Shown in pieces: positions 1-6,660 of a stretch of 10,620 bases of DNA. The number at the start of each line of letters is the position of its first letter. Position 1 is the first letter of the stretch. The position numbers and the translations under genes are program-made. Source of the DNA: Verrucomicrobiota bacterium (lineage in GTDB: Bacteria; Verrucomicrobiota; Verrucomicrobiia; Verrucomicrobiales; Verrucomicrobiaceae); NCBI GenBank assembly GCA_021413535.1, contig JAIOQF010000236.1:1-10620 (forward strand). Reading direction: 5' to 3'. The notes under the pieces are model-generated. The model was not told the origin of the DNA. It ran no database searches and saw only the letters and a program-made list of their open reading frames with translations.

Positions 1-305
1 GCAAGAACGTCCTGCTGGTGGACGACCTGACGGAAACTGCGGGCACTTTGACCTCAGCTGCGCGAATTCTGTCCGAGCACGGAGCAAAGAATATTTATGC
101 CGGCGTCTCGCACGCCGTGTTGGGCGACAAGGGGCGGGAAAGGTTGGCGGCGTCGGCGATTATCGAAGTCTTTGTGACAGACAGCGTGCCCCAAGCGCAT
201 GGACCGAAAGTGACCGCTTTGAGTGTGGCCTCACTATTAGGAGAGGCGATCAAACGCATTCACTCTGACGAGTCGGTTACGTCGTTGTTTGACATTCGCG
301 GGTGA
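1..305 (+). CDS. prs: Ribose-phosphate pyrophosphokinase (PRPP synthetase), C-terminal part, 5' truncated by window edge
   Basis: This is the 3' end of the enzyme that makes PRPP from ribose 5-phosphate and ATP in the cytoplasm, feeding nucleotide, His and Trp synthesis. The reading frame is already open at base 3 (KNVLLV...), so about 100 residues are seen and the start lies outside the window. The key sign is the PRPP-binding loop VDDLTETAGTL at bases 18-50, the family's DDxxxTGGT motif with Ala replacing one Gly. After it come the helix AARILSEHGAKNIYAGVSHA and a C-terminus LLGEAIKRIHSDESVTSLFD that matches the usual end of Prs (AEAIRRI..ESIS.LF). The stop is TGA at 303-305. It is followed by rplY on the same strand after 119 bp. 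A prs-rplY-pth order is common in bacteria. The identification is firm; only the N-terminal catalytic part is unseen. Confidence 0.93.
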   Translation, partial: KNVLLVDDLTETAGTLTSAARILSEHGAKNIYAGVSHAVLGDKGRERLAASAIIEVFVTDSVPQAHGPKVTALSVASLLGEAIKRIHSDESVTSLFDIRG

Positions 306-358
306 ATTCTGCCCAACGGTGCCGGTCTGGGCCGGGGGAGATACTCTGAAACTCATCG

Positions 359-386
359 TTGACAGCCCTGTTGAGCCGGGTAGTTT
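359..386 (+). promoter_or_regulatory. Candidate sigma70-type promoter ahead of rplY
   Basis: In the prs-rplY gap a perfect -35 hexamer TTGACA (359-364) is followed after 16 bp by TAGTTT (381-386). The latter matches the -10 consensus at only three of six positions. It would give a leader of about 30 nt before the ATG at 425. The strong -35 and weak -10 make this a candidate only; rplY could equally be read through from prs. Confidence 0.35.
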
Positions 387-424
387 GACCGCCCTTTTCC
401 CAAAAACCCGAGACATAGACGACC

Positions 425-1127
425 ATGGCCAAAATTCTTGATTTAAGCGCCCAGCCCCGCAACGCATCGGGCACCGTATCCGTGCGCCGCCTGCGCAAAA
501 CCGGACGGATCCCTGCTGTTGTTTATGGCAAGAAGCACGAGAACAAAAATCTCGAACTCGACAGCAAGACTTTCGCCAAGCTGCTGCAGTCCAGTTCCTC
601 GGACAACATCCTCGTGAACCTTAAAATCGAGGGCGAGACCGCTGAATCACTCGCGCTCGTTCAAGAAGTGCAGCACGAGTACCTTCGCGGTGGCATTCTT
701 CATGTGGACTTCCATGCAGTGGCTGCGGATGAAGAAATTCATCAAGGGAGTGGAACTGGCCGAGAAAAAGGGTGGCATGTTGGAGCACATTCTCCACACG
801 CTGGAAGTGCGCTGCCTGCCGAAAGATTTGCCCGAACGGCTTACACTTGACGTTTCGTCGTTGGAACTGAATCACTCGAAGCATGTGAGTGACCTGACCT
901 TACCTGAAGGTGTCGTGACCAAGATGGACTCGCACGTTGTTGTGGCCGTCTTGAAGGAACCTAAGGTCGAAGAAGCACCTGTGGCCGCAGCCGCTGCCGA
1001 AGGTGCTGCCGCCGCGCCTGCCGCCGGTGCTGCTGCTCCTGCCGGTGCTGCCGCCCCCGCCGCCGGTGCCAAAGCCGCCGCGCCTGCCGCTGGAGCCAAG
1101 GCCGCCGCGCCCGAGAAAAAGAAATAA
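425..1127 (+). pseudogene. rplY: Ribosomal protein L25 (CTC/TL5-like), disrupted by a frameshift near base 743
   Basis: L25 binds 5S rRNA in the large ribosomal subunit; the long form seen here is the general-stress CTC/TL5 type. Frame 1 runs from ATG 425 for 106 clear residues, with RKTGRIPAVVYGKK at about 24-37 and ILHVDFHAV at about 91-99, up to DEEIH (ends 742). After that this frame turns into nonsense (QGSGTGREKGW) and stops at 850. The second domain is in another frame, from about 744 to the TAA at 1125-1127: GVELAEKKGGMLEHILHTLEVRCLPKDLPERLTLDVSSLE. Going from one to the other needs a +1 shift. The family normally has a longer linker here (of the type VPVEL.GE..GVK..GG), so about seven residues also look lost, which suggests a deletion of roughly 20-23 bp. 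The tail is Ala/Pro/Gly low-complexity sequence ending in KKK. L25 is dispensable in some bacteria. A sequencing or assembly error is the main alternative. Confidence 0.85.
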
Positions 1128-1151
1128 CCTTCTGGCCGGGAAACCCTGAAT

Positions 1152-1778
1152 GTGTCCGATGCTGTCTCTCCGCCCCTTGTGCCGCGATTAATCGCAGGCT
1201 TGGGAAATCCGGGAAGAGATTACATGGACACACGTCACAATATAGGATTCATGGTAGTGGAAGCTCTCGCCAATCAATTGCACGCTACCTGGACGCACGA
1301 AAAGCGCTGGGACTGCGAGCTGGCGAAGTTCACTGGAGGCTGGCTGCTGAAGCCGCACACTTACATGAACGCCAGCGGCGAGGCCGTCGCCGCCGTCTGC
1401 CGTTTCTTCAAAATCGATGCGCGCGAAGTGCTCGCTGTTTATGATGATGTGGATCTGCCTCTTGGCACGCTGCGTTTCCGCACCAGCGGTTCCGCAGCGG
1501 GACACAACGGTGTGCGCTCACTTATCGAACACCTCGGCGGCGTGGAATTTTCCCGATTGAAACTCGGCATCGCGCCTGATGAAGGTCGCCCCGCTGGAGA
1601 GCGGATGGTCGGTCATGTTCTAGGAAAATTTTCCGAAGCCGAGAAGCCGAAACTACAGACCATGATCGGACGGGCCGTGGAAGCCGTGCAAACCGCACTG
1701 CGCACCAGCATGGAATCAGCGATGAATCTATACAACCGCAAAGAAACAACCAACAGCCAACCCAGCCAACAGCCATGA
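1152..1778 (+). CDS. pth: Peptidyl-tRNA hydrolase (Pth family)
   Basis: This cytoplasmic enzyme cleaves the ester bond of peptidyl-tRNAs that drop off the ribosome, recycling tRNA. The 208-residue protein is complete and close to the usual size of about 190-200. Visible motifs are GLGNPG with Asn19, DTRHNIGF with the catalytic His29, KPHTYMNASG with Asn73, YDDVDLP with Asp98 (partner of the catalytic His) and AGHNGVRS with Asn119; all expected active-site residues are present. The start is GTG at 1152, 24 bp after the rplY stop. The ATG at 1150 is in another frame, and there is no strong Shine-Dalgarno. The last ~12 residues (KETTNSQPSQQP) are a polar extension that the family does not need. 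The gene overlaps the rpsF start by four bases (ATGA, 1775-1778), which suggests translational coupling. Confidence 0.95.
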   Translation: MSDAVSPPLVPRLIAGLGNPGRDYMDTRHNIGFMVVEALANQLHATWTHEKRWDCELAKFTGGWLLKPHTYMNASGEAVAAVCRFFKIDAREVLAVYDDVDLPLGTLRFRTSGSAAGHNGVRSLIEHLGGVEFSRLKLGIAPDEGRPAGERMVGHVLGKFSEAEKPKLQTMIGRAVEAVQTALRTSMESAMNLYNRKETTNSQPSQQP

Positions 1779-2098
1779 GCCGCAAATACGAAGCGATGAT
1801 CGTCCTCGACACCAAGGGCAAAGAGGACAGCGTGGAAAACCTCATCAGTCAACTCAGCCGTGAATTCGAGCAGAGTGGCGCCCAACTCAAGCAAGTCGAC
1901 AACCTCGGCAAAAAGAAATTCCCCTACGCTCCGCGCCACGTCGAGTCCGGCTGGTATGTGAATTTCCTGTTCGAGGCCGAACCCGCCAGCGTGGACAAGC
2001 TTCAGGCGAAGTTCAAACTCAACGAGAATATTTATCTGCAGTATTATCAGCGCCGCCAAGACCAGCTGGCACCGGTGCGCGTGCGTCAGCCGAAATAG
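1775..2098 (+). CDS. rpsF: 30S ribosomal protein S6
   Basis: S6 is a small-subunit protein that sits on the platform beside S18 and binds 16S rRNA. The 107-residue length is typical. The start MSRKYEAMIVLDTKGKED, the core LKQVDNLGKKKFPYAPRHVESGWYVNFLFEAEP and the strand NENIYLQYY match the family along its whole length. Its ATG lies inside the pth stop (ATGA overlap), so its translation probably depends on pth. ssb follows after 63 bp. In many bacteria S6 is grouped with ssb, rpsR (S18) and rplI (L9); here only ssb follows, and the unit ends in a terminator. Identification is firm. Confidence 0.95.
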   Translation: MSRKYEAMIVLDTKGKEDSVENLISQLSREFEQSGAQLKQVDNLGKKKFPYAPRHVESGWYVNFLFEAEPASVDKLQAKFKLNENIYLQYYQRRQDQLAPVRVRQPK

Positions 2099-2161
2099 AG
2101 AATTTGGTTTAAGAAAATAGCAGTCGCTAAATCAAGCTGGCTTCGCTAGACTGGCATCATT

Positions 2162-2659
2162 ATGGCATCGTTAAACAAAGTCATGCTCATTGGGAATCTC
2201 ACGCGAGATCCCGAAGTTAAATACACCCCCAAAGGCACTGCGGTGGCGGAACTGGCCATTGCTGTGAATCGAAGTTTCATTGCAGAAAACGGCGAGAAGC
2301 GCGATGAAGTCACCTATGTGGATATTACGTTCTGGGCGAAATCCGCCGAGGCCGCCGGACAGTATCTAAAAAAGGGCAGGCCCATTTTTGTTGAAGGACG
2401 ACTTCAGTTGGATCAGTGGGAGGACAAAGCATCCGGCCAGAAACGCAGTCGTCTGCGCGTGGTGGGAGAAAATTTTCAGTTTCTCGATCGTCGCGAAGGT
2501 GGCGAAGGAAATTCCGGCGGCGACGAAGGGGGTTCCGCACGATCATTCCAGCGTCCCGCGCAGAGGCCCGCAGCCAGCAGGCCGTCCCAGCCGGCATCGG
2601 ACAGCTTTAATGAAGGCCCCATCACCGAGGGCATGGAGGACGATAATATTCCCTTCTGA
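2162..2659 (+). CDS. ssb: Single-stranded DNA-binding protein
   Basis: SSB coats single-stranded DNA during replication, repair and recombination and recruits partner proteins. The 165 residues have the standard layout. An OB fold covers about 1-110 (MASLNKVMLIGNLTRDPEVKYT, VTYVDITFWAKSAEAAGQYLKKG, PIFVEGRLQLDQWED). A flexible Gly/Pro/Gln/Ser linker runs from about 112 to 155. The acidic tip ends DDNIPF, the docking peptide for partners such as PriA and RecO. priA lies just downstream on the opposite strand; SSB-PriA is a known contact, but this proximity may be chance. The ATG at 2162 gives the canonical N-terminus. An intrinsic terminator begins 28 bp after the stop. Confidence 0.96.
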   Translation: MASLNKVMLIGNLTRDPEVKYTPKGTAVAELAIAVNRSFIAENGEKRDEVTYVDITFWAKSAEAAGQYLKKGRPIFVEGRLQLDQWEDKASGQKRSRLRVVGENFQFLDRREGGEGNSGGDEGGSARSFQRPAQRPAASRPSQPASDSFNEGPITEGMEDDNIPF

Positions 2660-2687
2660 CCGACCGCATCGCTGGCGTCCAATATTC

Positions 2688-2716
2688 AAGGCAGGCCACA
2701 TGGCCTGTCTTTTTTT
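2688..2716 (+). terminator. Rho-independent terminator after ssb
   Basis: A 10-bp stem (2688-2697 with 2702-2711, one G-T wobble) closes a four-base loop ACAT. It is followed directly by a run of Ts to 2716. It sits 28 bp after the ssb stop and ends the rplY-pth-rpsF-ssb transcript. Stem and T-tract were read directly from the sequence. Confidence 0.88.
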
Positions 2717-2732
2717 ATTTCTGGCCCGAATT

Positions 2733-2821
2733 GTAGCTGCCGAGGTAACGAGGCACTAAATCGGATGTTCAGCGTGTCGTCTCGCAGAGAAAAGTGAGAG
2801 CCTCCTCACGTCGGCTGCTAC
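2733..2821. repeat. Imperfect inverted repeat, REP/MITE-like intergenic element
   Basis: Between the ssb terminator and the priA stop, the 22-base arm at 2733-2754 (GTAGCTGCCGAGGTAACGAG then GC) is the reverse complement of 2800-2821 at 18 of 22 positions. A 45-bp centre separates the arms. The right arm contains its own small hairpin (GTGAG at 2794-2798 with CTCAC at 2805-2809). The whole 89-bp unit contains no gene and lies between two convergent genes, where dispersed palindromic elements often settle. No second copy was seen in this window. That it is a multicopy family is inference. Confidence 0.6.
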
Positions 2822-2833
2822 GCTTCTTTTTTA

Positions 2834-5146
2834 TCACATCAAGCTCATGGCATCCACATCCCAGGTCAGAATGATGTCTTCTGGCAAGGTCATGGAGGAC
2901 AAGACCGACTGAATGTGCGCCAGCAGAGGACGGACTCTGGCGGTGCGCAGGAGCCATTGGAATCTGAATTGTCCGTGAGCTTTGGTCAGCGGGCTGGGGC
3001 AGACCTCGCCGTGATGGGTTTCTGGCGGGAGCTTTTCTTTTACGCGCGTGGCGAATGATTGCAGGGTGAACTCGGCCAGCGCCTCCTGTTTGCTGCGGCA
3101 GCCGATGAGGACCACATGAGTGAACGGCGGATAGTGGAATTGTTTCCGGTGTTGCAGTTCCTGTTCGGCATAGCCTGCGTAATCCGCATGACGCGCAAAC
3201 TGCACGGCGGGACTGTGCGGCGCGTAAGTCTGGATGAAGACTTCACCTTTGGTTTCGCCTCGACCGGAGCGACCGGCGACTTGGGTGAGCAGTTGAAAGG
3301 TGCGTTCGGCGGCGCGGAAGTCCGGGAGGTTGAGCGCGAGGTCGGCATTGAGCACTCCTACTAAAGTGACGTTGGGAAAGTCGAGGCCTTTGGCGATCAT
3401 CTGGGTGCCGATGAGGATGTCGAGTTTCTGCGAACGGAATGCGCGCAAGGTGTCGCGAAGTTGATTTTTCCTCTGCATGGTGTCGGTGTCGACGCGGGCG
3501 ATGCGCGCGGTTTTGAAGATGGCGCGGATGGTTTCTTCGGCGCGTTCGGTGCCGTAGCCGCCGAAGCGTATGGATGGATCACCGCAGGCTTTGCACTTCG
3601 AGGGCGGGAGCTGGCGGGTGCCGCAGACGTGACAGACGAGGCGGTTGTCTGTTTTGTGAAATGTAAGCGCGACGCTGCAGTCGGGGCAGTTCGCGGTCTC
3701 GCCGCATTTCAGGCAGGTGAGCGCGGTATTGAAGCCGCGTCGATTGAGGAAGAGAATGACCTGCTCTTGTTTTTCCAGGCGTTGTTCGACGGCGATGCGC
3801 AGGCGGTCGCTCAGGATGCTGAAGCCGTCTTTGGTGCGGCGGCGTTCCAGGCGCATGTCGACGATGCGGATGAGCGGCATGGATTTGCCATCGGTGCGCT
3901 TGGTGAGATTCAGCAGTTCGTATTTTCCGGTCTGGGCATTTTCGAAGGACTCGAGGCAGGGGGTGGCGCTGCCGAGAATGCAGGCGCAGCCTTCGAGTTT
4001 TGCGCGCACAACGGCGAGATCACGCGCCTGGTAGCGTGGTGATTCCTCCTGCTTGTAGGATGGTTCGTGTTCCTCGTCGACGATGATGAGGCCGAGATTT
4101 TCCAGCGGGGCGAAGATGGCGCTACGCGCGCCGATGACGATATCGGCCCGGCCTTCGTGAATTTTATACCATTCATCGTGGCGTTCGCCGTCGGAGAGGT
4201 GGCTATGGAGGACGGCAATGCGCTGGTGTCCCTCGGAGAAGCGGGCTTTGAATCGTTCGATGGTTTGCGGGGTGAGACTGATTTCCGGGACGAGGACGAG
4301 CGCAGTTTTTTTCTGCTCCAGAACTTTGGCGATGGCTTGGAGATAGATTTCCGTTTTGCCGCTGCCAGTGACGCCGTGAAGGAGGAAAGGCTTGGAAGTA
4401 GGAGGGTTGGAGAATGAAGGATCGAGTGCGATGAGAATTTTATCGAGTGCGATGCGCTGTTCTTCGGTGAGCGTGTGCGGGGCATTGGCGATGAATTCTT
4501 CGTCATGGAACGGGTCGCGTTCTACGCGGACTTCGGCGCGGTCGACGATGCCTTTTTTTACCAGAATGTGGACGACTTGGGTGGCGCGTGGAAGTTCCTT
4601 GCGCAATTCGCTGAGCGCGGCTGGCCCCTTGTGGTTGTGGAGCATCTCGATGATCCGGGCCTGGATGGGGGCTGATTTGTGCAGTTTCTCCATCTCGGCG
4701 GCGTCGGGCATCCGGGCGAGGGTGAGATGGCTGTCGGAGAGAAATGATTCTGGTTTTTTTCGAACTGACTCGGGGAGCATGGCGCGGAGGACAATGCGCA
4801 GGGGGCAGAGGTAGTAGGTGGAGGCCCAGTGGGCGAGCTTGAGGAGGTTTTCCGGGAAGACGGGGCGGGTGCCGATGGTATCGGTGATGGGTTTGAGTTT
4901 CCCGTGATAGGAGGAATCGGGCAGCAACTGGACCACGGTGCCGGCGGCGCGATGCCGTTGAAGCGGCACATGAACGCGGGTGCCAAGTTGAACACGGGAG
5001 GCGAGAGCTTCCGGGATGCTGTAGTCGAGTTCTAGTGCGGCGTCCTCAATAAGGACCCGGGCGACGAGCGGATGTCCGGCGGAATCTGGCGCATTGGGCG
5101 CTGACTCCTCGAAGAGATTAGGCTGGGCGTGGTGGCCTGCGGACAT
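2834..5146 (-). CDS. priA: Primosomal protein N' (PriA), replication-restart DNA helicase
   Basis: PriA recognises stalled forks and D-loops, unwinds DNA 3'-5' and reloads the replicative helicase. From the ATG at 5146 the protein has 770 residues. The frame stays open upstream to GTG/TTG codons at 5179-5182, but without a better start. An N-terminal DNA-binding domain (about 25-110, with RVLIEDAALELDYSIPE) comes first. The helicase core follows: Walker A GVTGSGKT (about 258-265), Walker B DEEH (357-360), GSATP (about 392-396), GTQMIAKGLDFPNV (about 580) and VAGRSGRG (about 623-630). Between the two lobes, eight cysteines in four pairs (478/481, 487/490, 505/508, 518/521) form the two zinc sites typical of PriA. 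All key motifs are intact. The gene lies alone on the minus strand, converging on ssb. No good promoter was found; transcription may leak from the gene upstream. Confidence 0.96.
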   Translation of the reverse strand: MSAGHHAQPNLFEESAPNAPDSAGHPLVARVLIEDAALELDYSIPEALASRVQLGTRVHVPLQRHRAAGTVVQLLPDSSYHGKLKPITDTIGTRPVFPENLLKLAHWASTYYLCPLRIVLRAMLPESVRKKPESFLSDSHLTLARMPDAAEMEKLHKSAPIQARIIEMLHNHKGPAALSELRKELPRATQVVHILVKKGIVDRAEVRVERDPFHDEEFIANAPHTLTEEQRIALDKILIALDPSFSNPPTSKPFLLHGVTGSGKTEIYLQAIAKVLEQKKTALVLVPEISLTPQTIERFKARFSEGHQRIAVLHSHLSDGERHDEWYKIHEGRADIVIGARSAIFAPLENLGLIIVDEEHEPSYKQEESPRYQARDLAVVRAKLEGCACILGSATPCLESFENAQTGKYELLNLTKRTDGKSMPLIRIVDMRLERRRTKDGFSILSDRLRIAVEQRLEKQEQVILFLNRRGFNTALTCLKCGETANCPDCSVALTFHKTDNRLVCHVCGTRQLPPSKCKACGDPSIRFGGYGTERAEETIRAIFKTARIARVDTDTMQRKNQLRDTLRAFRSQKLDILIGTQMIAKGLDFPNVTLVGVLNADLALNLPDFRAAERTFQLLTQVAGRSGRGETKGEVFIQTYAPHSPAVQFARHADYAGYAEQELQHRKQFHYPPFTHVVLIGCRSKQEALAEFTLQSFATRVKEKLPPETHHGEVCPSPLTKAHGQFRFQWLLRTARVRPLLAHIQSVLSSMTLPEDIILTWDVDAMSLM

Positions 5147-5213
5147 GCGGGTGATGATAGACGAGAGGCGCGGGGGCACCAAGCACTGGCTGGGAAAAGT
5201 GTTTTAGTGGAGC

Positions 5214-5250
5214 AAAAAAAACCCCTCCGGTGTGAACCGGAGGGGTTTTT
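5214..5250. terminator. Bidirectional intrinsic terminator, mainly for the outer-membrane protein gene
   Basis: An 11-bp perfect stem (5221-5231 with 5236-5246) has a four-base loop GTGA. It is flanked by eight As on the left (5214-5221) and five Ts on the right (5246-5250). Read on the minus strand, the stem is followed by eight Ts, an ideal terminator 33 bp after the stop of the barrel-protein gene. It should insulate priA from that strong gene. Confidence 0.9.
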
Positions 5251-5283
5251 GGAAGACTGATGTAATCTCAGTCCGTGACTGAA

Positions 5284-6057
5284 TTAGAAGGTCACGGTAA
5301 GAGCGACACCGCCGTAAACGCGATCCTGTTCGCCGAGGCTGTTCAAGCTGCCGTATGGCAGGTTGCCAGCGATGTAAGGCGTAAGGGTTGCGGACTTGGC
5401 GAGCTTGATTGGCATCGCAAGGCTTGGCTTGATGGTGTTGCCACCGTTGACGCCGTAGTAGTCGGAGCCGAAGGAGATCAGGACGCCTGGGACGAGGCTG
5501 ATCTTGTCATTGATCTTGAAGGTGTGGGATACAGCGCCTTCATAATACCAGCCCTGGGCGGTGAAATCGTAGCCGACGTAGGCTGTGAGATCGAGGCCCT
5601 TGACGGAAGCGGAGAGCGTAACACCGAGTTCGTTGATGTCCTTGATGGAGCTGGCATCAGCGAAGAAGAAGTAATGCTCGTATTTCAGACCTGCGGTAAC
5701 TGCGCCGAATTTCTTCTGCAAGACAGCCACGAGGTCGAGTTCCTGATAGTCACCACCACCAAAGGCGGCGACGGCATCATCCGAAGCACCATACCAGCTG
5801 GTCAGAACCAAGGAGAGATCCTTGCTGATGGCATCGAGGGAAATCGGCACATCAAGGTTCGCGCTGACGAGGTTCGTCGCGATGTTGATGCCACGATAAA
5901 CGTAGTTGGTGTCATAACCAATGGTGACGACGCCGAGGGTTTTCTCTTCGACGGTAGGCGCGCAGGTGGTGCAGGCTTTGCCGGAGCTGGTGCCAGCGAA
6001 TGAGGCGGTGGCGAAGGCCACGCTCAAGAGGGAGATGAGGAGGGAGTTGAGTTTCAT
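5284..6057 (-). CDS. Predicted outer-membrane beta-barrel protein of unknown substrate
   Basis: The 257-residue protein starts with a Sec signal peptide (MKLNSLLISLLSVAFATASFA, cleavage likely after Ala21). The mature part consists of alternating short strands rich in Tyr, Gly, Thr and Val (YDTNYVYRGI, LSLVLTSWYGA, AGLKYEHYFFF, LTAYVGYDFTAQGWYYEGAVSHTF). It ends VYGGVALTVTF, with the C-terminal Phe used as the barrel-assembly signal. YDTNYVYRGINIATN resembles the SNY.FRG start of a widespread group of conserved hypothetical barrel proteins; I place it near that group without certainty. The mature N-terminus carries a CTTC pair (Cys29, Cys32), unusual for a barrel. A promoter candidate lies upstream and a strong terminator downstream, so it is probably a single-gene unit. 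Substrate and role are unknown. Confidence 0.75.
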   Translation of the reverse strand: MKLNSLLISLLSVAFATASFAGTSSGKACTTCAPTVEEKTLGVVTIGYDTNYVYRGINIATNLVSANLDVPISLDAISKDLSLVLTSWYGASDDAVAAFGGGDYQELDLVAVLQKKFGAVTAGLKYEHYFFFADASSIKDINELGVTLSASVKGLDLTAYVGYDFTAQGWYYEGAVSHTFKINDKISLVPGVLISFGSDYYGVNGGNTIKPSLAMPIKLAKSATLTPYIAGNLPYGSLNSLGEQDRVYGGVALTVTF

Positions 6058-6127
6058 GGTTTAGGAGTTTTGTGTGTGTTTGTTGGGTTGGTTGTCTTGG
6101 GTGGGAGGGGCCCGGAAGGCTTGCCCT

Positions 6128-6156
6128 CCTAAAGCTGGAGGTTATGTAGTTGTCAA
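6128..6156 (-). promoter_or_regulatory. Candidate promoter for the outer-membrane protein gene, with overlapping palindrome
   Basis: On the minus strand a perfect -35 TTGACA (6156-6151) is followed after 17 bp by TTTAGG (6133-6128), a poor -10. A palindrome CCTCC-N7-GGAGG (6125-6141) covers the -10 and could be an operator or only a hairpin. The expected leader is about 60 nt. The rest of the 225-bp gap (6058-6282) holds a G-rich hairpin (6103-6130) and nothing else I can name. Confidence 0.42.
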
Positions 6157-6282
6157 GATTTCGGCTCGAAGTTTTTTAAAATATTGCGCGGGAGCTGGGT
6201 GGGTTGAGGTTGATGAAGGCTGGTCAAAAAAATGGAAAACGGCGGCAGCGAAATGAATGAGCTCATTTTACTAAAGCACAAA

Positions 6283-6552
6283 TCAGGCCAAGTCTGATGA
6301 AAGCACGGAATTGGCATTACGCCGGGCGAGGGCGCGAGCTTGTTTGATCACACGCTGTTCTGCCAGATCAAACTGGTAGGCGTGGCAGCTCGGGCAGGCG
6401 GTCGTGCGGGAGGTGACGATGGAGCCACAGCCTTCGCATACTTTATAGTCCTGCGGGTTCTCCTGAATTTTCGCCGCCTGGCGTGTGCGTTCGTTGCTGG
6501 GTTGATCGGCGGGGCACATATTCAGTTGGTGGACGGTAAGAGGTTGGGACAA
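6283..6552 (-). CDS. Small zinc-ribbon protein of unknown function
   Basis: This 89-residue protein has one clear zinc knuckle: CEGCGS (Cys39, Cys42) and CPSCHAYQFD (Cys53, Cys56), spaced as in zinc-ribbon folds. It is flanked by a polar N-terminus (NERTRQAAKIQENPQDYKV) and a basic helical C-terminus (EQRVIKQARALARRNANS). There is no signal peptide or membrane segment, so it is cytoplasmic and may bind nucleic acid or protein. The start is TTG at 6552, preceded by GGAAATCAT as a weak ribosome site; an in-frame TAA at 6565-6567 blocks any extension. The first internal ATG is Met12 at 6519, which would keep the zinc site. It follows the S20-containing ORF by 108 bp on the same strand. I do not recognise a named family. 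Confidence 0.7.
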   Translation of the reverse strand: MSQPLTVHQLNMCPADQPSNERTRQAAKIQENPQDYKVCEGCGSIVTSRTTACPSCHAYQFDLAEQRVIKQARALARRNANSVLSSDLA

Positions 6553-6660
6553 ATGATTTCCGGCTTATACCCAAGCTTCGGACATGCGTTCATGACGCAG
6601 GATACGTTCCAGATGCGGAAAATGACGAAAGTCTTTCCGGCCCTCGTAGCGAGGGACTGC

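Noticed and set aside
760..775. A5G3 run (GAAAAAGGG) as a programmed frameshift site in rplY
   Set aside because: It lies downstream of where homology already leaves the first frame, the required shift is +1, and the string does not fit a classic X XXY YYZ heptamer. No stimulatory hairpin or Shine-Dalgarno was seen.
960..1118. Ala/Pro/Gly-rich stretch with short GAKAAAPA repeats, possible tandem-repeat element
   Set aside because: It is the in-frame low-complexity tail of L25, as is common in long L25 proteins; mirrored Ala-rich frames on the other strand are shadows.
3461..4042. Long plus-strand open frame of 193 codons inside priA
   Set aside because: It is antisense to conserved PriA motifs (zinc fingers, helicase core) and its translation is a biased Ala/Gly/Glu shadow of GC-rich codons with no family pattern.
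5275..6003. Plus-strand open frame of 242 codons across the barrel-protein gene
   Set aside because: The minus strand has a signal peptide, barrel strands, a terminal Phe, a promoter candidate and a terminator; the plus frame shows no domain and begins inside the terminator side.
6641..6655. Hairpin CCCTCG-CTA-CGAGGG just after the S20 stop as a terminator
   Set aside because: The stem is good but no T-tract follows on the minus strand, so it may be only an RNA-stabilising hairpin or chance.
6565..6660. Open reading between the S20 stop and the TAA at 6565 (reads RYEGRKDFRHFPHLERILRH...) as a separate small gene
   Set aside because: There is no usable start codon except the ATG seven codons before the stop, and it is only 32 codons long.
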